Part shown: one piece after another, positions 7,626-16,670 of the stretch
How positions within the stretch are numbered: the stretch's first letter is position 1
How the letters are laid out: each line of letters starts with the position of its first letter
From: an uncultured Lachnospiraceae bacterium
GTDB lineage: Bacteria > Bacillota > Clostridia > Lachnospirales > Lachnospiraceae
Assembly (NCBI GenBank): GCA_910585255.1
Contig: CAJUEI010000018.1
Span: 1-28,191 of the forward strand
Length of the DNA stretch: 28,191 nt
Reading direction: 5' to 3'
Notes under the pieces: model-generated
Database searches by the model: none
Told to the model about the DNA's origin: nothing
What the model saw: the letters and a program-made list of their open reading frames with translations, nothing else
Position numbers and translations under genes: made by a program

Positions 7626-8984
7626 CTATAAATCCTCTCCGTTTTTCCGAATCACATCCCGATACCAATATGCAGAATCTTTAAAAATCCGCTCCTGTGT
7701 CCGATAGTCCACATAAATCAATCCAAACCGTTCCGTATATCCCTTTGCCCATTCAAAGTTGTCCATAAGTGACCAATGAAAATATCCCCGCAGATCCACT
7801 TCCTCTGCTGCTCGTTTTAATTCATGGAGATATCTCGCCAAAAAATCAATCCGGTTCGGATCGTGCACCTTTTTATCCAAAGAAACAACATCATGACAGG
7901 AAAGCCCATTCTCCGTAATATAAATCGGCTTTTTATAACGCTCATATAAAAATTTCGGTCCCCAATAGAGACATTCCGGCGTAACAGGCCAATTGATTGC
8001 CGTTCGAGGAAATCCCACATAACGCGGCACTTCCTCCGGCTTTCCATCTTTCCCCATTCGAATACATCTTCCATTATAAATATTCTGCCCATAGATATCA
8101 ATGGGTTCCGCTATCAGTTTCATATCGTCATCCGTTATCTTAGGCAGATATTTTTCATAGCAGGCAAACTCTTTCTCTGGATAATGTCCAAGCAAAATCG
8201 GATCAGACCACCAAGCCACATTCCAAGTCCAATTTCTATCCTCCTGCGACATAGAAAATATCATCTGCCTAGCGGCTTCCACATCCTCCTCCCGTTCCGT
8301 CTCAGGATAGCACATCGATCCGGTTGGAGCATATCCAATTACCAAATCCTGCTTTCCATACTGCCGAAGCATCTGTACTGCCCTTCCATGTGCCTTCAAT
8401 ACATGATGTGCCATCGCAAATGTATCCTTTAACGGTGCTTTTATTCCCGGTGCATGCTCCCCAGTCAAAAATCCCAGTCCCACAAAACACTGTGGTTCAT
8501 TTAATGTAAAAAAATACTTTACTCTGTCACTAAACCGCTCTGCCACCAATTTGGCATACTCTCCAAACCACTCTACCATCTGAGGATTCATCCATCCGCC
8601 ACGCTGATGCAATGCATAAGGCAGTTCCCAATGATACAAAGTAATATAAGGTTCAATCCCATGCTGAAGAAGTGTATCAATCAATTCACTATAAAATGCA
8701 ATCCCCTTTTCATTTACCCTTCCAACTCCCTCCGGCAGAATCCGAGACCAATCAATCGAAAACCGATATGCCATAAGTCCCATTTCCTTCATTAATTTTA
8801 TATCCTCCCGAAAGAGATGATAATGATCACATGCCCTGTCTCCGGTATGCCCCTCTGCTATATGTCCCGGCTCTTTTACAAAAACATCCCAAACATGCTG
8901 ACCCTTTCCGTCCTCTTGTGCTGCACCTTCAATCTGATAAGAACTCGTAGCCGCACCCCATACAAAATCTTTTGCAAATCCCAT
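7626..8984 (-). CDS. GH1 beta-glucosidase
   Basis: A 452-residue glycoside hydrolase family 1 enzyme, full length for the family (about 440-480). It hydrolyses beta-glucosides by the retaining mechanism in the cytoplasm. Seen in sequence: the N-terminal signature FVWGAATSSYQIEGA, the acid/base in TLNEPQ (Glu163), the nucleophile in YITENG (Glu358) and the aglycone-site tail FEWAKGYTERFGL. No phosphate-binding loop typical of 6-phospho-beta-glucosidases (Ser-Lys-Tyr near the end) is obvious, and FEWAKGY favours a plain beta-glucosidase. The start follows GGAGG at 8 bases. It has its own promoter. No sugar transporter lies beside it, and it sits between recombinase genes, so it may be mobile-element cargo or a stranded chromosomal gene. 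Confidence 0.93.
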   Translation of the reverse strand: MGFAKDFVWGAATSSYQIEGAAQEDGKGQHVWDVFVKEPGHIAEGHTGDRACDHYHLFREDIKLMKEMGLMAYRFSIDWSRILPEGVGRVNEKGIAFYSELIDTLLQHGIEPYITLYHWELPYALHQRGGWMNPQMVEWFGEYAKLVAERFSDRVKYFFTLNEPQCFVGLGFLTGEHAPGIKAPLKDTFAMAHHVLKAHGRAVQMLRQYGKQDLVIGYAPTGSMCYPETEREEDVEAARQMIFSMSQEDRNWTWNVAWWSDPILLGHYPEKEFACYEKYLPKITDDDMKLIAEPIDIYGQNIYNGRCIRMGKDGKPEEVPRYVGFPRTAINWPVTPECLYWGPKFLYERYKKPIYITENGLSCHDVVSLDKKVHDPNRIDFLARYLHELKRAAEEVDLRGYFHWSLMDNFEWAKGYTERFGLIYVDYRTQERIFKDSAYWYRDVIRKNGEDL

Positions 8985-9036
8985 TTCTCATCCTCCATTC
9001 TTTTTCCTCTAAGTTAAAATAATATATTTTGGTTTT

Positions 9037-9065
9037 GTTATACAACAGTTTCTCTATTTATGCAA
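9037..9065 (-). promoter_or_regulatory. Promoter of the beta-glucosidase gene with overlapping dyad
   Basis: On the minus strand TTGCAT (9065-9060), a 17-base spacer and TATAAC (9042-9037). A 12-base imperfect palindrome TGTTGTATAACA overlaps the -10 box and could bind a repressor, for example of the GntR type. The regulator is not identified. Confidence 0.6.
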
Positions 9066-9079
9066 GCAGGATTTACATT

Positions 9080-10687
9080 TTAATAAATTTCTATCCTACC
9101 AATAAAATTATAAACTATCTCAATCTTACGAGTATGGGTTTCTTTATCCGTCTCATAGATCCAAATACGATCAATCAATTCGTGTACATTCTCATAGTTC
9201 AACTCTTTGATCTGGGTATATCTCTTTACTGCCCCAACAAATTTCTCTACATCAGAACTACGTTCTTTCACTGTTTGTATCTGCTTGTCTAAAACATCCA
9301 TTCTTTCTTTCAGTGTCTTTTTCTCTTCCTCATAGCCAGAAGTCATAAAAGCAAATTGTTCACCAGAAATTCTCCCTAAAGCATGATCCTCATACAATTT
9401 ACAAAAAATCGTATCTATTTCCTTTAACCGCATTTGTACTGCTTCCCATTCTTTCTGCTCCTGTGCCAATCCCTTTAAAACTTCCCTTCTGCCCAATTCC
9501 ACAGCAATTTTACTCCATCCCTTTTCATAACTTGTCACAAAAGAAAACACCCTCTGCATATCAGCCAGCACAAGCTCTGTCACAACAGATTTACGGATAT
9601 AATGTGCAGAACATGGTTCCGCCTTCCTCTGGCGATTACGATAATTACCACAAGTATAAGCATACTTACATTCTGGTACGCTTCTGCCCTGCTGCAGATA
9701 CATCTTATGTCCGCAGTCACCGCAGAACAAAATCCCAGAAAAAAGATCAATCTCTTCCGATTTCGCAGGTCGGTGCCTGGTAGCAAGTCTTTTCTGTGCA
9801 AGTTTAAAAGTTTCTTCATCAATCAATGCCTCATGTGTATTGGGAAAAAAATAACACCTTTCTTCTGGATTCTTTTTTGTCTTTTTAGACTTATAAGATA
9901 CCTTATACGTTTTTCCCGTAACAGTATGTCCTAAATATTCCCGCCTTGCAAGTATATCATAAATTGTCTTGTCCGGCCACAAGTAAGGCATCTGTACAGC
10001 ATGATAATACCTAATCTGCCCTGTACGCTGAAAACGCAATGCACTAACTGTCAGCACCTTATTATCGGCAAGCCATTTCTGAATACTACATAACCGCTCC
10101 CCTTTCACATAGAGAGAAAAAATCTGCCTTACCACAAAAGCCGTTTCTGGATCGGGTATCAAATGATTCTTATTATCTGGATCTATCAGATAACCATAAG
10201 GACATTCCCCATTGACACGTTCCCCTCTCTGTGCCTTTGCCTGTTTCACTGCACGGATTTTTTTACTGGTATCTCTTGCATAAAATTCATTAAACCAATT
10301 CCTTAACGGAGTAAACTCATTGTCACCCCTTGCCGTATCAACCCCATCATTAATTGCAATATACCTTACCTCATATTCTGGAAAGACCATTTCTATCAAC
10401 TCCCCAGTCTTTAAATAATTACGCCCCAATCGAGAAAGATCCTTCGTTATAACTGTCCCAACATGTCCGGCTTCCACTTCACGCAGCATTGCCTGCAAGC
10501 CCTCACGCTCAAAACTAACACCCGATACCCCATCATCAACAAAAAATTTTATATTTAAAAAGTGATGTTCCTCTGCATACTTCTGCAAAATCATTCTCTG
10601 ATTCTGTATACTGCCGGACTCCCCAGCCTGTAAATCCTCTTGACTAAGCCTGCAATAAAGGGCCGTAATTTTATCCGCCTGCAGCAT
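9080..10687 (-). CDS. Large serine recombinase R2, Tn4451 TnpX-like
   Basis: A 535-residue recombinase. The catalytic domain carries YCRLSQED (nucleophile Ser15) and ITKDLSRLGRNYLKTGELIE. The recombinase domain follows, then a zinc ribbon (CGDCGHKM with CGNYRNRQRKAEPC), a long coiled coil and a C-terminal DUF4368-like segment (LNYENVHELIDRIWIYE). This order and length are those of TnpX-type resolvases, which excise and insert Tn4451-like elements through circular intermediates. The ATG follows AAGGGGGAG. It lies 33 bp downstream of a TnpW-like gene, the usual companion in this element class. No other Tn4451-type genes are visible, so the element may be reduced. Confidence 0.93.
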   Translation of the reverse strand: MLQADKITALYCRLSQEDLQAGESGSIQNQRMILQKYAEEHHFLNIKFFVDDGVSGVSFEREGLQAMLREVEAGHVGTVITKDLSRLGRNYLKTGELIEMVFPEYEVRYIAINDGVDTARGDNEFTPLRNWFNEFYARDTSKKIRAVKQAKAQRGERVNGECPYGYLIDPDNKNHLIPDPETAFVVRQIFSLYVKGERLCSIQKWLADNKVLTVSALRFQRTGQIRYYHAVQMPYLWPDKTIYDILARREYLGHTVTGKTYKVSYKSKKTKKNPEERCYFFPNTHEALIDEETFKLAQKRLATRHRPAKSEEIDLFSGILFCGDCGHKMYLQQGRSVPECKYAYTCGNYRNRQRKAEPCSAHYIRKSVVTELVLADMQRVFSFVTSYEKGWSKIAVELGRREVLKGLAQEQKEWEAVQMRLKEIDTIFCKLYEDHALGRISGEQFAFMTSGYEEEKKTLKERMDVLDKQIQTVKERSSDVEKFVGAVKRYTQIKELNYENVHELIDRIWIYETDKETHTRKIEIVYNFIGRIEIY

Positions 10688-10720
10688 AATCTCCCCCTTT
10701 CCACCAACTCAAAAACCAGC

Positions 10721-10876
10721 TTATATCGTTGCACCAATCTCCCGCACATCCTTTTCAATCAATTTTTCTACTTTTTTATCCAATGTTTCCTCTGCTTTTT
10801 CACTCTGCACAGAAACCACAAAATATGTCACGGCACCAATCTTATGCTCTGTAGTAACATATATATCCGCTCCCAT
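10721..10876 (-). CDS. TnpW-like transposon-encoded small protein
   Basis: A 51-residue ORF: MGADIYVTTEHKIG start, then AVTYFVVSVQSEKAEETLDK and ending KDVREIGATI. The beta-strand followed by a charged helix with the S-E-KA-ET-D-K pattern matches my knowledge of the TnpW family found next to TnpX-type recombinases. AGGAAG lies 8 bases before the ATG. Its biochemical role is not known. It sits just upstream of R2 on the same strand, so it is part of the same transposon module. Confidence 0.7.
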   Translation of the reverse strand: MGADIYVTTEHKIGAVTYFVVSVQSEKAEETLDKKVEKLIEKDVREIGATI

Positions 10877-10966
10877 AAATTCACTTCCTACATTGTCACA
10901 TTGTCCATTATTTTATTCTATGAAAAAACAAGCCTGTCCTATTACTACTTTACAGAAAGGAAAAGA

Positions 10967-11221
10967 CAGCCAGAGTGGGAAAAGGATTCCTTCTTGCCGT
11001 TACTTCGGAGGAAAGTTAGAAAGTCTTATGCCTCTGTCGATCCACTAGGATTTTTTGCCATTCTCGAATGGCAAAAAAAGGGGTGTGTTTAGCCCGTTGC
11101 ACGGGCGAATTGCACCCCGGTCCGTCCGATTAGATACACATAAATTCAGAGGCATTAGACTTTCTGCTTTTCCGCAGAGCAGAACGGCGAAAAGGAATCC
11201 TTTTCCCACTCTAGCGTCCCC
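10967..11221 (+). repeat. Structured repeat, copy B
   Basis: Outer arms at 10972-10992 and 11192-11212 are perfectly complementary over 21 bp, then pairing continues with interruptions (GCCGTT with AACGGC). The inner stem has GTCTTATGCCTCTG opposite CAGAGGCATTAGAC. The core is at 11080-11118. The arm sequence is unrelated to copies A and C, although pairing is kept. The 3' end lies 12 bp from the stop of recombinase R3 on the opposite strand. Confidence 0.88.
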
Positions 11222-11233
11222 TCCCAGCACCCC

Positions 11234-12661
11234 CTAACATAGAAAAGAAAACCGCACTCTAATCTCCCCACTTGCCGTTACAAAAATCCCGCCAATCATC
11301 TCCCAAAGCAGCTCCGCAAAAAATTCCTCCTTCTTTTGCTCTTCCTCTCCCCCTTTTCCACTCTCTTTCACACCCTGATATTCCCCCTTATAACACTCCC
11401 TCCTTCTGCAATACTCCTCCTCTCCTATTTCCCCATTTTTCCATCTCTCATAAAGCAGATATTCCCCCACCATCCGCTTTCTTTCTCGTCTCTCTCTCTT
11501 TTTCTCTAACCTCACCTTCCTCTTTTGCAATTCCCCTCTATACCACCGATAAGCAGCCTCTCCATCCAATCCCCCCAACCGCTCCGCAATTATCTGCTGA
11601 ATCACCTCTAATAAAAATTCTTCCGATATTCCTTCTTTCAAACAAAACTCATTAGGATTATCATAATAATATTTACAGAAAAAAGACGTTCCCTTTCTCC
11701 TCATCCTATGTCCGCATCCCCCACAATTTACCAACCCCTTTAAATAAGACCTCCTCTTCTTCTCCTCCCTTCCCCCCTGCACCTTCCTCTTACCTATCTG
11801 CCTTCCTGTCATCTGTGCTAGTGCAAATATTTCCTCCTCTACTATCGCTTCATGCACACCTTTTCTCTCTATCCACTGTGCTTTTGGCAGCAGTCTCCGC
11901 TTCCGTCCTCCTACCACAACCGTACCATATTTTCCTGCAACTAAATTCCCCAGATATTCCCGATTGCGGACAACCTGCCACACCACTTCCGACTGCCAAA
12001 TATGTTCGCCCTTTCTTCCCCTTTTGTAATCACTAGGAGATAAAATTCCTTTTTTATTGAGATATCTCGCTATCTCTGCTCCACTTTTTCCTTCACACCG
12101 CATTTGAAAGATCAGCCGAACTACTTTTGCCGCTTCCGGATCTGCCACCAAATGATACCGATTTTCTTTATCTTTTTGATACCCATATGGTGCCGCTGGT
12201 GCAATATAGTTTCCTTCTCGTTTTAACTGTAATAAACTTCTGCGGATTTTCTGAGAATTTTCTTCACTATAATAATCATCAAATATATTTTGAAAAATGG
12301 CAAGACTTCCGTTTGTCTCTTTCTCGCTGTCATAGTGATTATTAACCGCAATAAACCGCACCCCTGCCTTTGGAAACTTTTTTTCTAAGCAATAACTTAC
12401 TCCACTATAGTTTCGTCCAAACCGAGAAAAATCCTTTACCATAACAGTTTGTATTTTCCCCTGCTCTATATCCTGAAACAAATGTATCACTCCAGGGCGA
12501 TCCCAATTTTTCCCACTATATCCATTATCAATATACTCTGTTACCATTTCTGGATTAAATCCATATCGATACAAATTTTGATAGAGATACTTTCTCTGAG
12601 ATTCAATCCGATTGCTTTCTTCCCGATCCTCCTTTGACAGCCGCAGATAAAAAGCTAACAT
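11234..12661 (-). CDS. Large serine recombinase R3
   Basis: A 475-residue recombinase. Catalytic motif YLRLSKED near the N-terminus (nucleophile Ser9), VKDFSRFGRNYSG, then the recombinase domain with VVRNREYLGNLVAGK and HEAIVEEEIFALAQ, a zinc ribbon (CGGCGHRM, later CKYYYDNPNEFC) and a strongly basic/acidic C-terminal coiled coil (KKRERRERKR). GGAGG lies 7 bases before the ATG. It begins 31 bp after the stop of the interrupted recombinase R5, so in the uninterrupted state R5 and R3 would form a two-recombinase operon. Paired serine recombinases that act together exist (for example CcrA/CcrB), but cooperation here is inference. Confidence 0.92.
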   Translation of the reverse strand: MLAFYLRLSKEDREESNRIESQRKYLYQNLYRYGFNPEMVTEYIDNGYSGKNWDRPGVIHLFQDIEQGKIQTVMVKDFSRFGRNYSGVSYCLEKKFPKAGVRFIAVNNHYDSEKETNGSLAIFQNIFDDYYSEENSQKIRRSLLQLKREGNYIAPAAPYGYQKDKENRYHLVADPEAAKVVRLIFQMRCEGKSGAEIARYLNKKGILSPSDYKRGRKGEHIWQSEVVWQVVRNREYLGNLVAGKYGTVVVGGRKRRLLPKAQWIERKGVHEAIVEEEIFALAQMTGRQIGKRKVQGGREEKKRRSYLKGLVNCGGCGHRMRRKGTSFFCKYYYDNPNEFCLKEGISEEFLLEVIQQIIAERLGGLDGEAAYRWYRGELQKRKVRLEKKRERRERKRMVGEYLLYERWKNGEIGEEEYCRRRECYKGEYQGVKESGKGGEEEQKKEEFFAELLWEMIGGIFVTASGEIRVRFSFLC

Positions 12662-12692
12662 TTTTATTCCTCCAAATTTCTTTCCTGTTCTG

Positions 12693-12870
12693 TTATTTCT
12701 TACTCTGCCGAAGAAACTGCACTTTTTGAAATAATTCCTCCGAAATTACTGCAGGATATCTCTGTTCCATACAAATCCATTCACTTGGATCGATTTCTTT
12801 TCGCTTTTCCCCTTTATAAAAACATTGCACCGATTTACGACCGATCTGTTTTCCGGTATAAACCGCATTT
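12693..12870 (-). pseudogene. C-terminal part of split serine recombinase R5
   Basis: A 58-codon open stretch (58 residues plus stop) that reads NAVYTGKQIG, then QCFYKGEKRKEIDPSEWIC and YPAVISEELFQKVQ, ending QSKK. This is the middle of a recombinase domain with no catalytic domain, no start codon and no ribosome site of its own. It is in frame with the stop of R4 and continues directly after it, but the homology starts only at the element boundary. It fits exactly behind the C-terminus of the fragment at 17092-17862. The stop at 12693-12695 lies before any zinc ribbon, so the rejoined protein would be short (312 residues). Confidence 0.8.
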
Positions 12871-12884
12871 GTTTGAGTGAAAAC

Positions 12885-14399
12885 TTACATAAAAATATCT
12901 TGTATCTTCCATACAACTTCTATCCTATTTTCTCGATACACCCGAATAGTCTGAATCCATTCCCTTTTTAAATTCAAATCATCGACCCATTGAAATCCGT
13001 TTTTAGGATCTAATTTCTGCTGTATCATATCAGTCTGCTGAAGCCATTCTCTATATTGTATCTCTGCCTCTTTTTGTTTACTTTGAATTTCCTTTTTATA
13101 AGAAAGAAACTTCTGCTGCCCTATTCGTCCCTCTGCAAAATTTTCAAATACATTTCTCAGCAGGATTTGATAACGTTTTATTTTTCTTTGAAACATCGCC
13201 GCTTGAACCTCCCTTTCTTTTATTATATTATTATATAAAGAAAAAGTCGGCTGTAAAAAGATACCTTTTTGCAGCATATCCTTTATCAGTTGATCTGCAT
13301 CCGCCTTTTCAATATAAATATCTTTACAGGGCAGATTAGACACAACTTTTTGGGTAGGGCAAAAATAAAAGGCTTTCTTTCCTCTTGATAACTGCAGCGT
13401 TCTGCCGCAATAAGCACAATGAAATAATCCTTTTGGGGTCTTTCCTTCTCTTTTTGTCGAACATACCGAATAAAAAGCTTTGGTTTTTATCTGTTCTTGT
13501 GCCTTTATAAATTGTTCTTCCGATATAATTGCCTCTTGTGCATGTTCTGCTACAATCCATTCTGATTTCGGCAGTGTTCTGGTTTTCTTTGTTAAAATAT
13601 CTTCCCTCACTCGCTTTCGGCTAATTAAACAACCAGTATAACGCCTATCCGTCAAAATCCGTCTTACAGCATCCTGTGTCCAATAGACGGTTTCTTTTGC
13701 AGTATTCCAACCTCTTGTTTTATCTGTATGCTGCTTTCTGCGATACATCAGCGGAGAAGGAATTCCTTCGTTATTTAACATTAGAGCAATTTTAGAAGAA
13801 GAAAGCCCTTTACATGCGAAAGCAAAAATTTTCGATACAATTTTTGCTGCAGACGGATCGATTACTAATTGATTTTTTTCTGTCTCTGAACGCTTATAAC
13901 CATAGAAAGCAATTCCGCAAAGATACTCTCCTCTCTGCATTTTTATCTGCTGCACACACCGAATTTTTTCTGAAATATCTCTGCTGTATTGTTCAGAAAC
14001 CATTGCTTTTAAAGATACTCCTAATCCAATCGAACTTCCGGTTTCCTGCCCGCTGTCATATCCATCATTTACTGCAATAAACCGCACTCCTAAAAAAGGA
14101 AATACTTGATCAAGATAATCTCCTACTTCTACTAAATTTCTTCCAAATCTGGAAAAATCTTTTACAATAATACAAGTAATCTCTTTTCCCGCTAAGGAAA
14201 GTAATTTTTGAATACCTGGACGGTGAAAATTCATTCCACTGTAACCATCATCACAAAATTCCACAACAGAAGCCTCTTTCCACTCCTTATGACTTCTAAT
14301 ATAGTGATATAATAAATCTCGCTGGTGACTAATGCTGCCGCTTTCTTCTGTATAGGAATCTTCATTCGAAATCCTCATATATAGTGCAATCGTTTCCAT
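12885..14399 (-). CDS. Large serine recombinase R4 (integrase of the nested element)
   Basis: A 504-residue recombinase. YMRISNED (nucleophile Ser11), IVKDFSRFGRNLVEVGDYLD, then the recombinase domain with ILTDRRYTGCLISRK and AIISEEQFIKAQ, a zinc ribbon (HCAYCGRTLQ and later CPTQK with PCKDIYI) and a coiled coil of about 80 residues before the C-terminus. AGGG lies a few bases before the ATG. The stop codon is 14 bp inside the left end of the element, so this is very probably the enzyme that inserted and can excise it. Excision normally needs a directionality factor; no small ORF for one is evident inside the element. Confidence 0.92.
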   Translation of the reverse strand: METIALYMRISNEDSYTEESGSISHQRDLLYHYIRSHKEWKEASVVEFCDDGYSGMNFHRPGIQKLLSLAGKEITCIIVKDFSRFGRNLVEVGDYLDQVFPFLGVRFIAVNDGYDSGQETGSSIGLGVSLKAMVSEQYSRDISEKIRCVQQIKMQRGEYLCGIAFYGYKRSETEKNQLVIDPSAAKIVSKIFAFACKGLSSSKIALMLNNEGIPSPLMYRRKQHTDKTRGWNTAKETVYWTQDAVRRILTDRRYTGCLISRKRVREDILTKKTRTLPKSEWIVAEHAQEAIISEEQFIKAQEQIKTKAFYSVCSTKREGKTPKGLFHCAYCGRTLQLSRGKKAFYFCPTQKVVSNLPCKDIYIEKADADQLIKDMLQKGIFLQPTFSLYNNIIKEREVQAAMFQRKIKRYQILLRNVFENFAEGRIGQQKFLSYKKEIQSKQKEAEIQYREWLQQTDMIQQKLDPKNGFQWVDDLNLKREWIQTIRVYRENRIEVVWKIQDIFM

Positions 14400-14550
14400 T
14401 TTCCCTATTCTTCTTTCTCTATATAAACTGCCTATTATCTCGAACCAGCAGGCGTTTCGGCAGTTTTATTTCAAATATAAAATAATCTATGTTTTAGGAC
14501 TTGTTTCTTATTACTTCTTTGAAAGCAACACTAAAAAAGTCAAATTTTTA

Positions 14551-14579
14551 TTGTATTATGCTTAAAATAGAGATACAAT
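14551..14579 (+). promoter_or_regulatory. Possible promoter of the chemotaxis receptor gene
   Basis: TTGTAT, a 17-base spacer and TACAAT. The -10 box is good and the -35 box weak. No convincing sigma-28 (flagellar) promoter was found upstream of this receptor gene. Confidence 0.45.
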
Positions 14580-14622
14580 AAAAACGTACAGAACGATATA
14601 GAGGATACAGAGGAGGATTATA

Positions 14623-16653
14623 ATGAAGCAAGTAAAAAAAGAAACCCATTCAAAGAAGAAAATAGCAACTGAAATTCTTCAGCAAATCGGTGGAAGCGTT
14701 ATCTTTGTACTTCTGCTGATTGCGGCTGTTGCAATCGGTATGGTGGGGTGGCTTATTATTACATCAAAGGAAACAGAACTGACATTAGAATCGAATGCAG
14801 CCGTAAACCAACTGACGGGATTTTTAAAACAATATACCCGATGTTCCGAACAATTAGCCGTAAATTCCGATATTAAAGAAATTATGTTAAGTACCAAATC
14901 CGGCGGCGATATGTGGGAGAACGAAAAAACAGAAATGGTAATGAACTATTTAATTCAAATTGCAAATACCGATACAGAAAATGTTATGGCTGTCTGGATG
15001 TCGGATCTCGATTCTAGTACTCTAACACAGTCTGACGGTTTTACCAGTGAGGAAGGATGGGATATTACCGGACGTGCATGGTATCCTTGTATTGAGACGA
15101 GAAAAACAATACTGACTAAACCCTATGTCGATTCTTCAACCGGAAATATGATCTTAAGTGTTGCCGCTCCGGTCTGTGACGATGCTTCAGGAACAGTACT
15201 TGGAGCAGTAGGAATGGATATTTCTTTGGATCATATGACAAAAATTATGAGCAGTTATAAAATTGGCAAATATGGTTATATTTTGTTGTTATCGGAAGAT
15301 GGTACATTTGTCTATCATCCACAGAACGAAATTATTCAAAAAAATATTCAGGAAGTCAATATATCTCAAAATGCAGTCAATGCTGTTTTATCTGAAAATG
15401 ATGTATTTTTAAAATATAAAGAAAACGGACTTACAAAGTATGGTTCTTTACAGCATGCCGGGGATACCGGGTATATTGTGCTGAGCAGTATGCCTCAGTC
15501 GGAATATTACTCCATGTGGGTTTTTATGATTCTTGCTCTAATTTTTATCTTTGCGATTGGTACGGTTTTAATTGCATTTAGTATTAAGAAAAGTGCTACT
15601 GGTCTAGTTAAACCAATCCTGGAATTAAATAATACAGCTCAGCAGCTTGCAGCAGGAAATTTAGATGTCAGTCTTTCTATTACCAGCGAAGACGAAATTG
15701 GAGAATTGGGAGAATCGTTCCAAAAAACGGTAAATCGTTTAAAGGAATATATTACCTATATTGATGAGACAGCAGATGTACTGGCACAAATTGCAAATGG
15801 AAAACTTCGTATTGATTTAAAAAATAACTATGTGGGTGAATTTCAAAAGATTAAAACGGCTCTGCTTAATATTTCTAATTCTATGAATCAAGTAATGGTA
15901 GAAATTAATAAAAGTTCAGAGCGTGTTTCTGCAGAAGCATCCGAACTGGCTACGGCTTCTCAAATGCTGGCAGAAAGTGCCGAAGAACAGTCGGCTTCGA
16001 TTGAACAACTTGCAGCAACAACGAATAATATTGCTGATCAAGTAGAGAACAGCCGAAAGGAAGCGGAAACTTCCGCTAAGGCAACTGCACAAGCAGCTTC
16101 TATGATTGAACAGAATCAAGAAAAAATGAAATTAATGACAGATGCTATGGATGAAATCCACCAGACTTCGCAAAAGGTGGTTGGGATTATTCAGACTATT
16201 GAAGAAATCGCTGTACAGACTAATTTGTTATCTTTAAATGCTTCTATTGAGGCTGCCCGGGCGGGTGAAGCTGGAAGAGGGTTTGCGGTTGTTGCGGATG
16301 AAATTGGAAAGCTGGCTTTGGAAAGTTCTAAAGCTGCCAATACAACTAAAGAATTGATTGAAATTTCAATGGAAGAGATTTATAAGGGAAATGCGATTGC
16401 TTCTGGTGCTATGAATTCATTGAAGGAATCTGTTCAGGCAATTGAACAAGTAAATGAAATGATTCAAAAGTCTGCAGAACATACCGCTATTCAGGCAAAG
16501 AATATGGGTCTGCTCCGTACAGGAATTGAAAAGATTACTCATGGAATACAAGATAATTCTGCAGCTTCAGAAGAAACTTATGCTACTTCGGAAGAATTGG
16601 CTTCACAGGCGGAATTTCTAAATACAATGGTGAAAAAATTTGAGCTTTATTAG
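14623..16653 (+). CDS. Methyl-accepting chemotaxis protein with extracellular Cache domain
   Basis: A 676-residue transmembrane receptor. TM1 is at about 22-47 and TM2 at about 297-321. Between them is a double-Cache-like sensor containing DITGRAWY (147-154), TKPYVD (165-170) and GAVGMDIS (194-201), which resembles amino-acid-binding Cache receptors. A HAMP domain follows (about 322-376), then a long coiled-coil signalling domain with the tip IAVQTNLLSLNASIEAARAG. It would bind a ligand outside and control CheA/CheW inside; no CheR-tethering pentapeptide is at the C-terminus. GGAGG before the ATG supports the start. It is the only non-recombination gene inside the nested element, transcribed away from R4. 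No other chemotaxis gene lies in the window, so it must act with proteins encoded elsewhere. Confidence 0.93.
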   Translation: MKQVKKETHSKKKIATEILQQIGGSVIFVLLLIAAVAIGMVGWLIITSKETELTLESNAAVNQLTGFLKQYTRCSEQLAVNSDIKEIMLSTKSGGDMWENEKTEMVMNYLIQIANTDTENVMAVWMSDLDSSTLTQSDGFTSEEGWDITGRAWYPCIETRKTILTKPYVDSSTGNMILSVAAPVCDDASGTVLGAVGMDISLDHMTKIMSSYKIGKYGYILLLSEDGTFVYHPQNEIIQKNIQEVNISQNAVNAVLSENDVFLKYKENGLTKYGSLQHAGDTGYIVLSSMPQSEYYSMWVFMILALIFIFAIGTVLIAFSIKKSATGLVKPILELNNTAQQLAAGNLDVSLSITSEDEIGELGESFQKTVNRLKEYITYIDETADVLAQIANGKLRIDLKNNYVGEFQKIKTALLNISNSMNQVMVEINKSSERVSAEASELATASQMLAESAEEQSASIEQLAATTNNIADQVENSRKEAETSAKATAQAASMIEQNQEKMKLMTDAMDEIHQTSQKVVGIIQTIEEIAVQTNLLSLNASIEAARAGEAGRGFAVVADEIGKLALESSKAANTTKELIEISMEEIYKGNAIASGAMNSLKESVQAIEQVNEMIQKSAEHTAIQAKNMGLLRTGIEKITHGIQDNSAASEETYATSEELASQAEFLNTMVKKFELY

Positions 16654-16670
16654 TTAGTTAGGGGGAGGAC

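Noticed and set aside
14580..14615. Sigma-28-type promoter (CGATAT near 14596) for the chemotaxis receptor gene
   Set aside because: No TAAA box is found at the required 15-base spacing.
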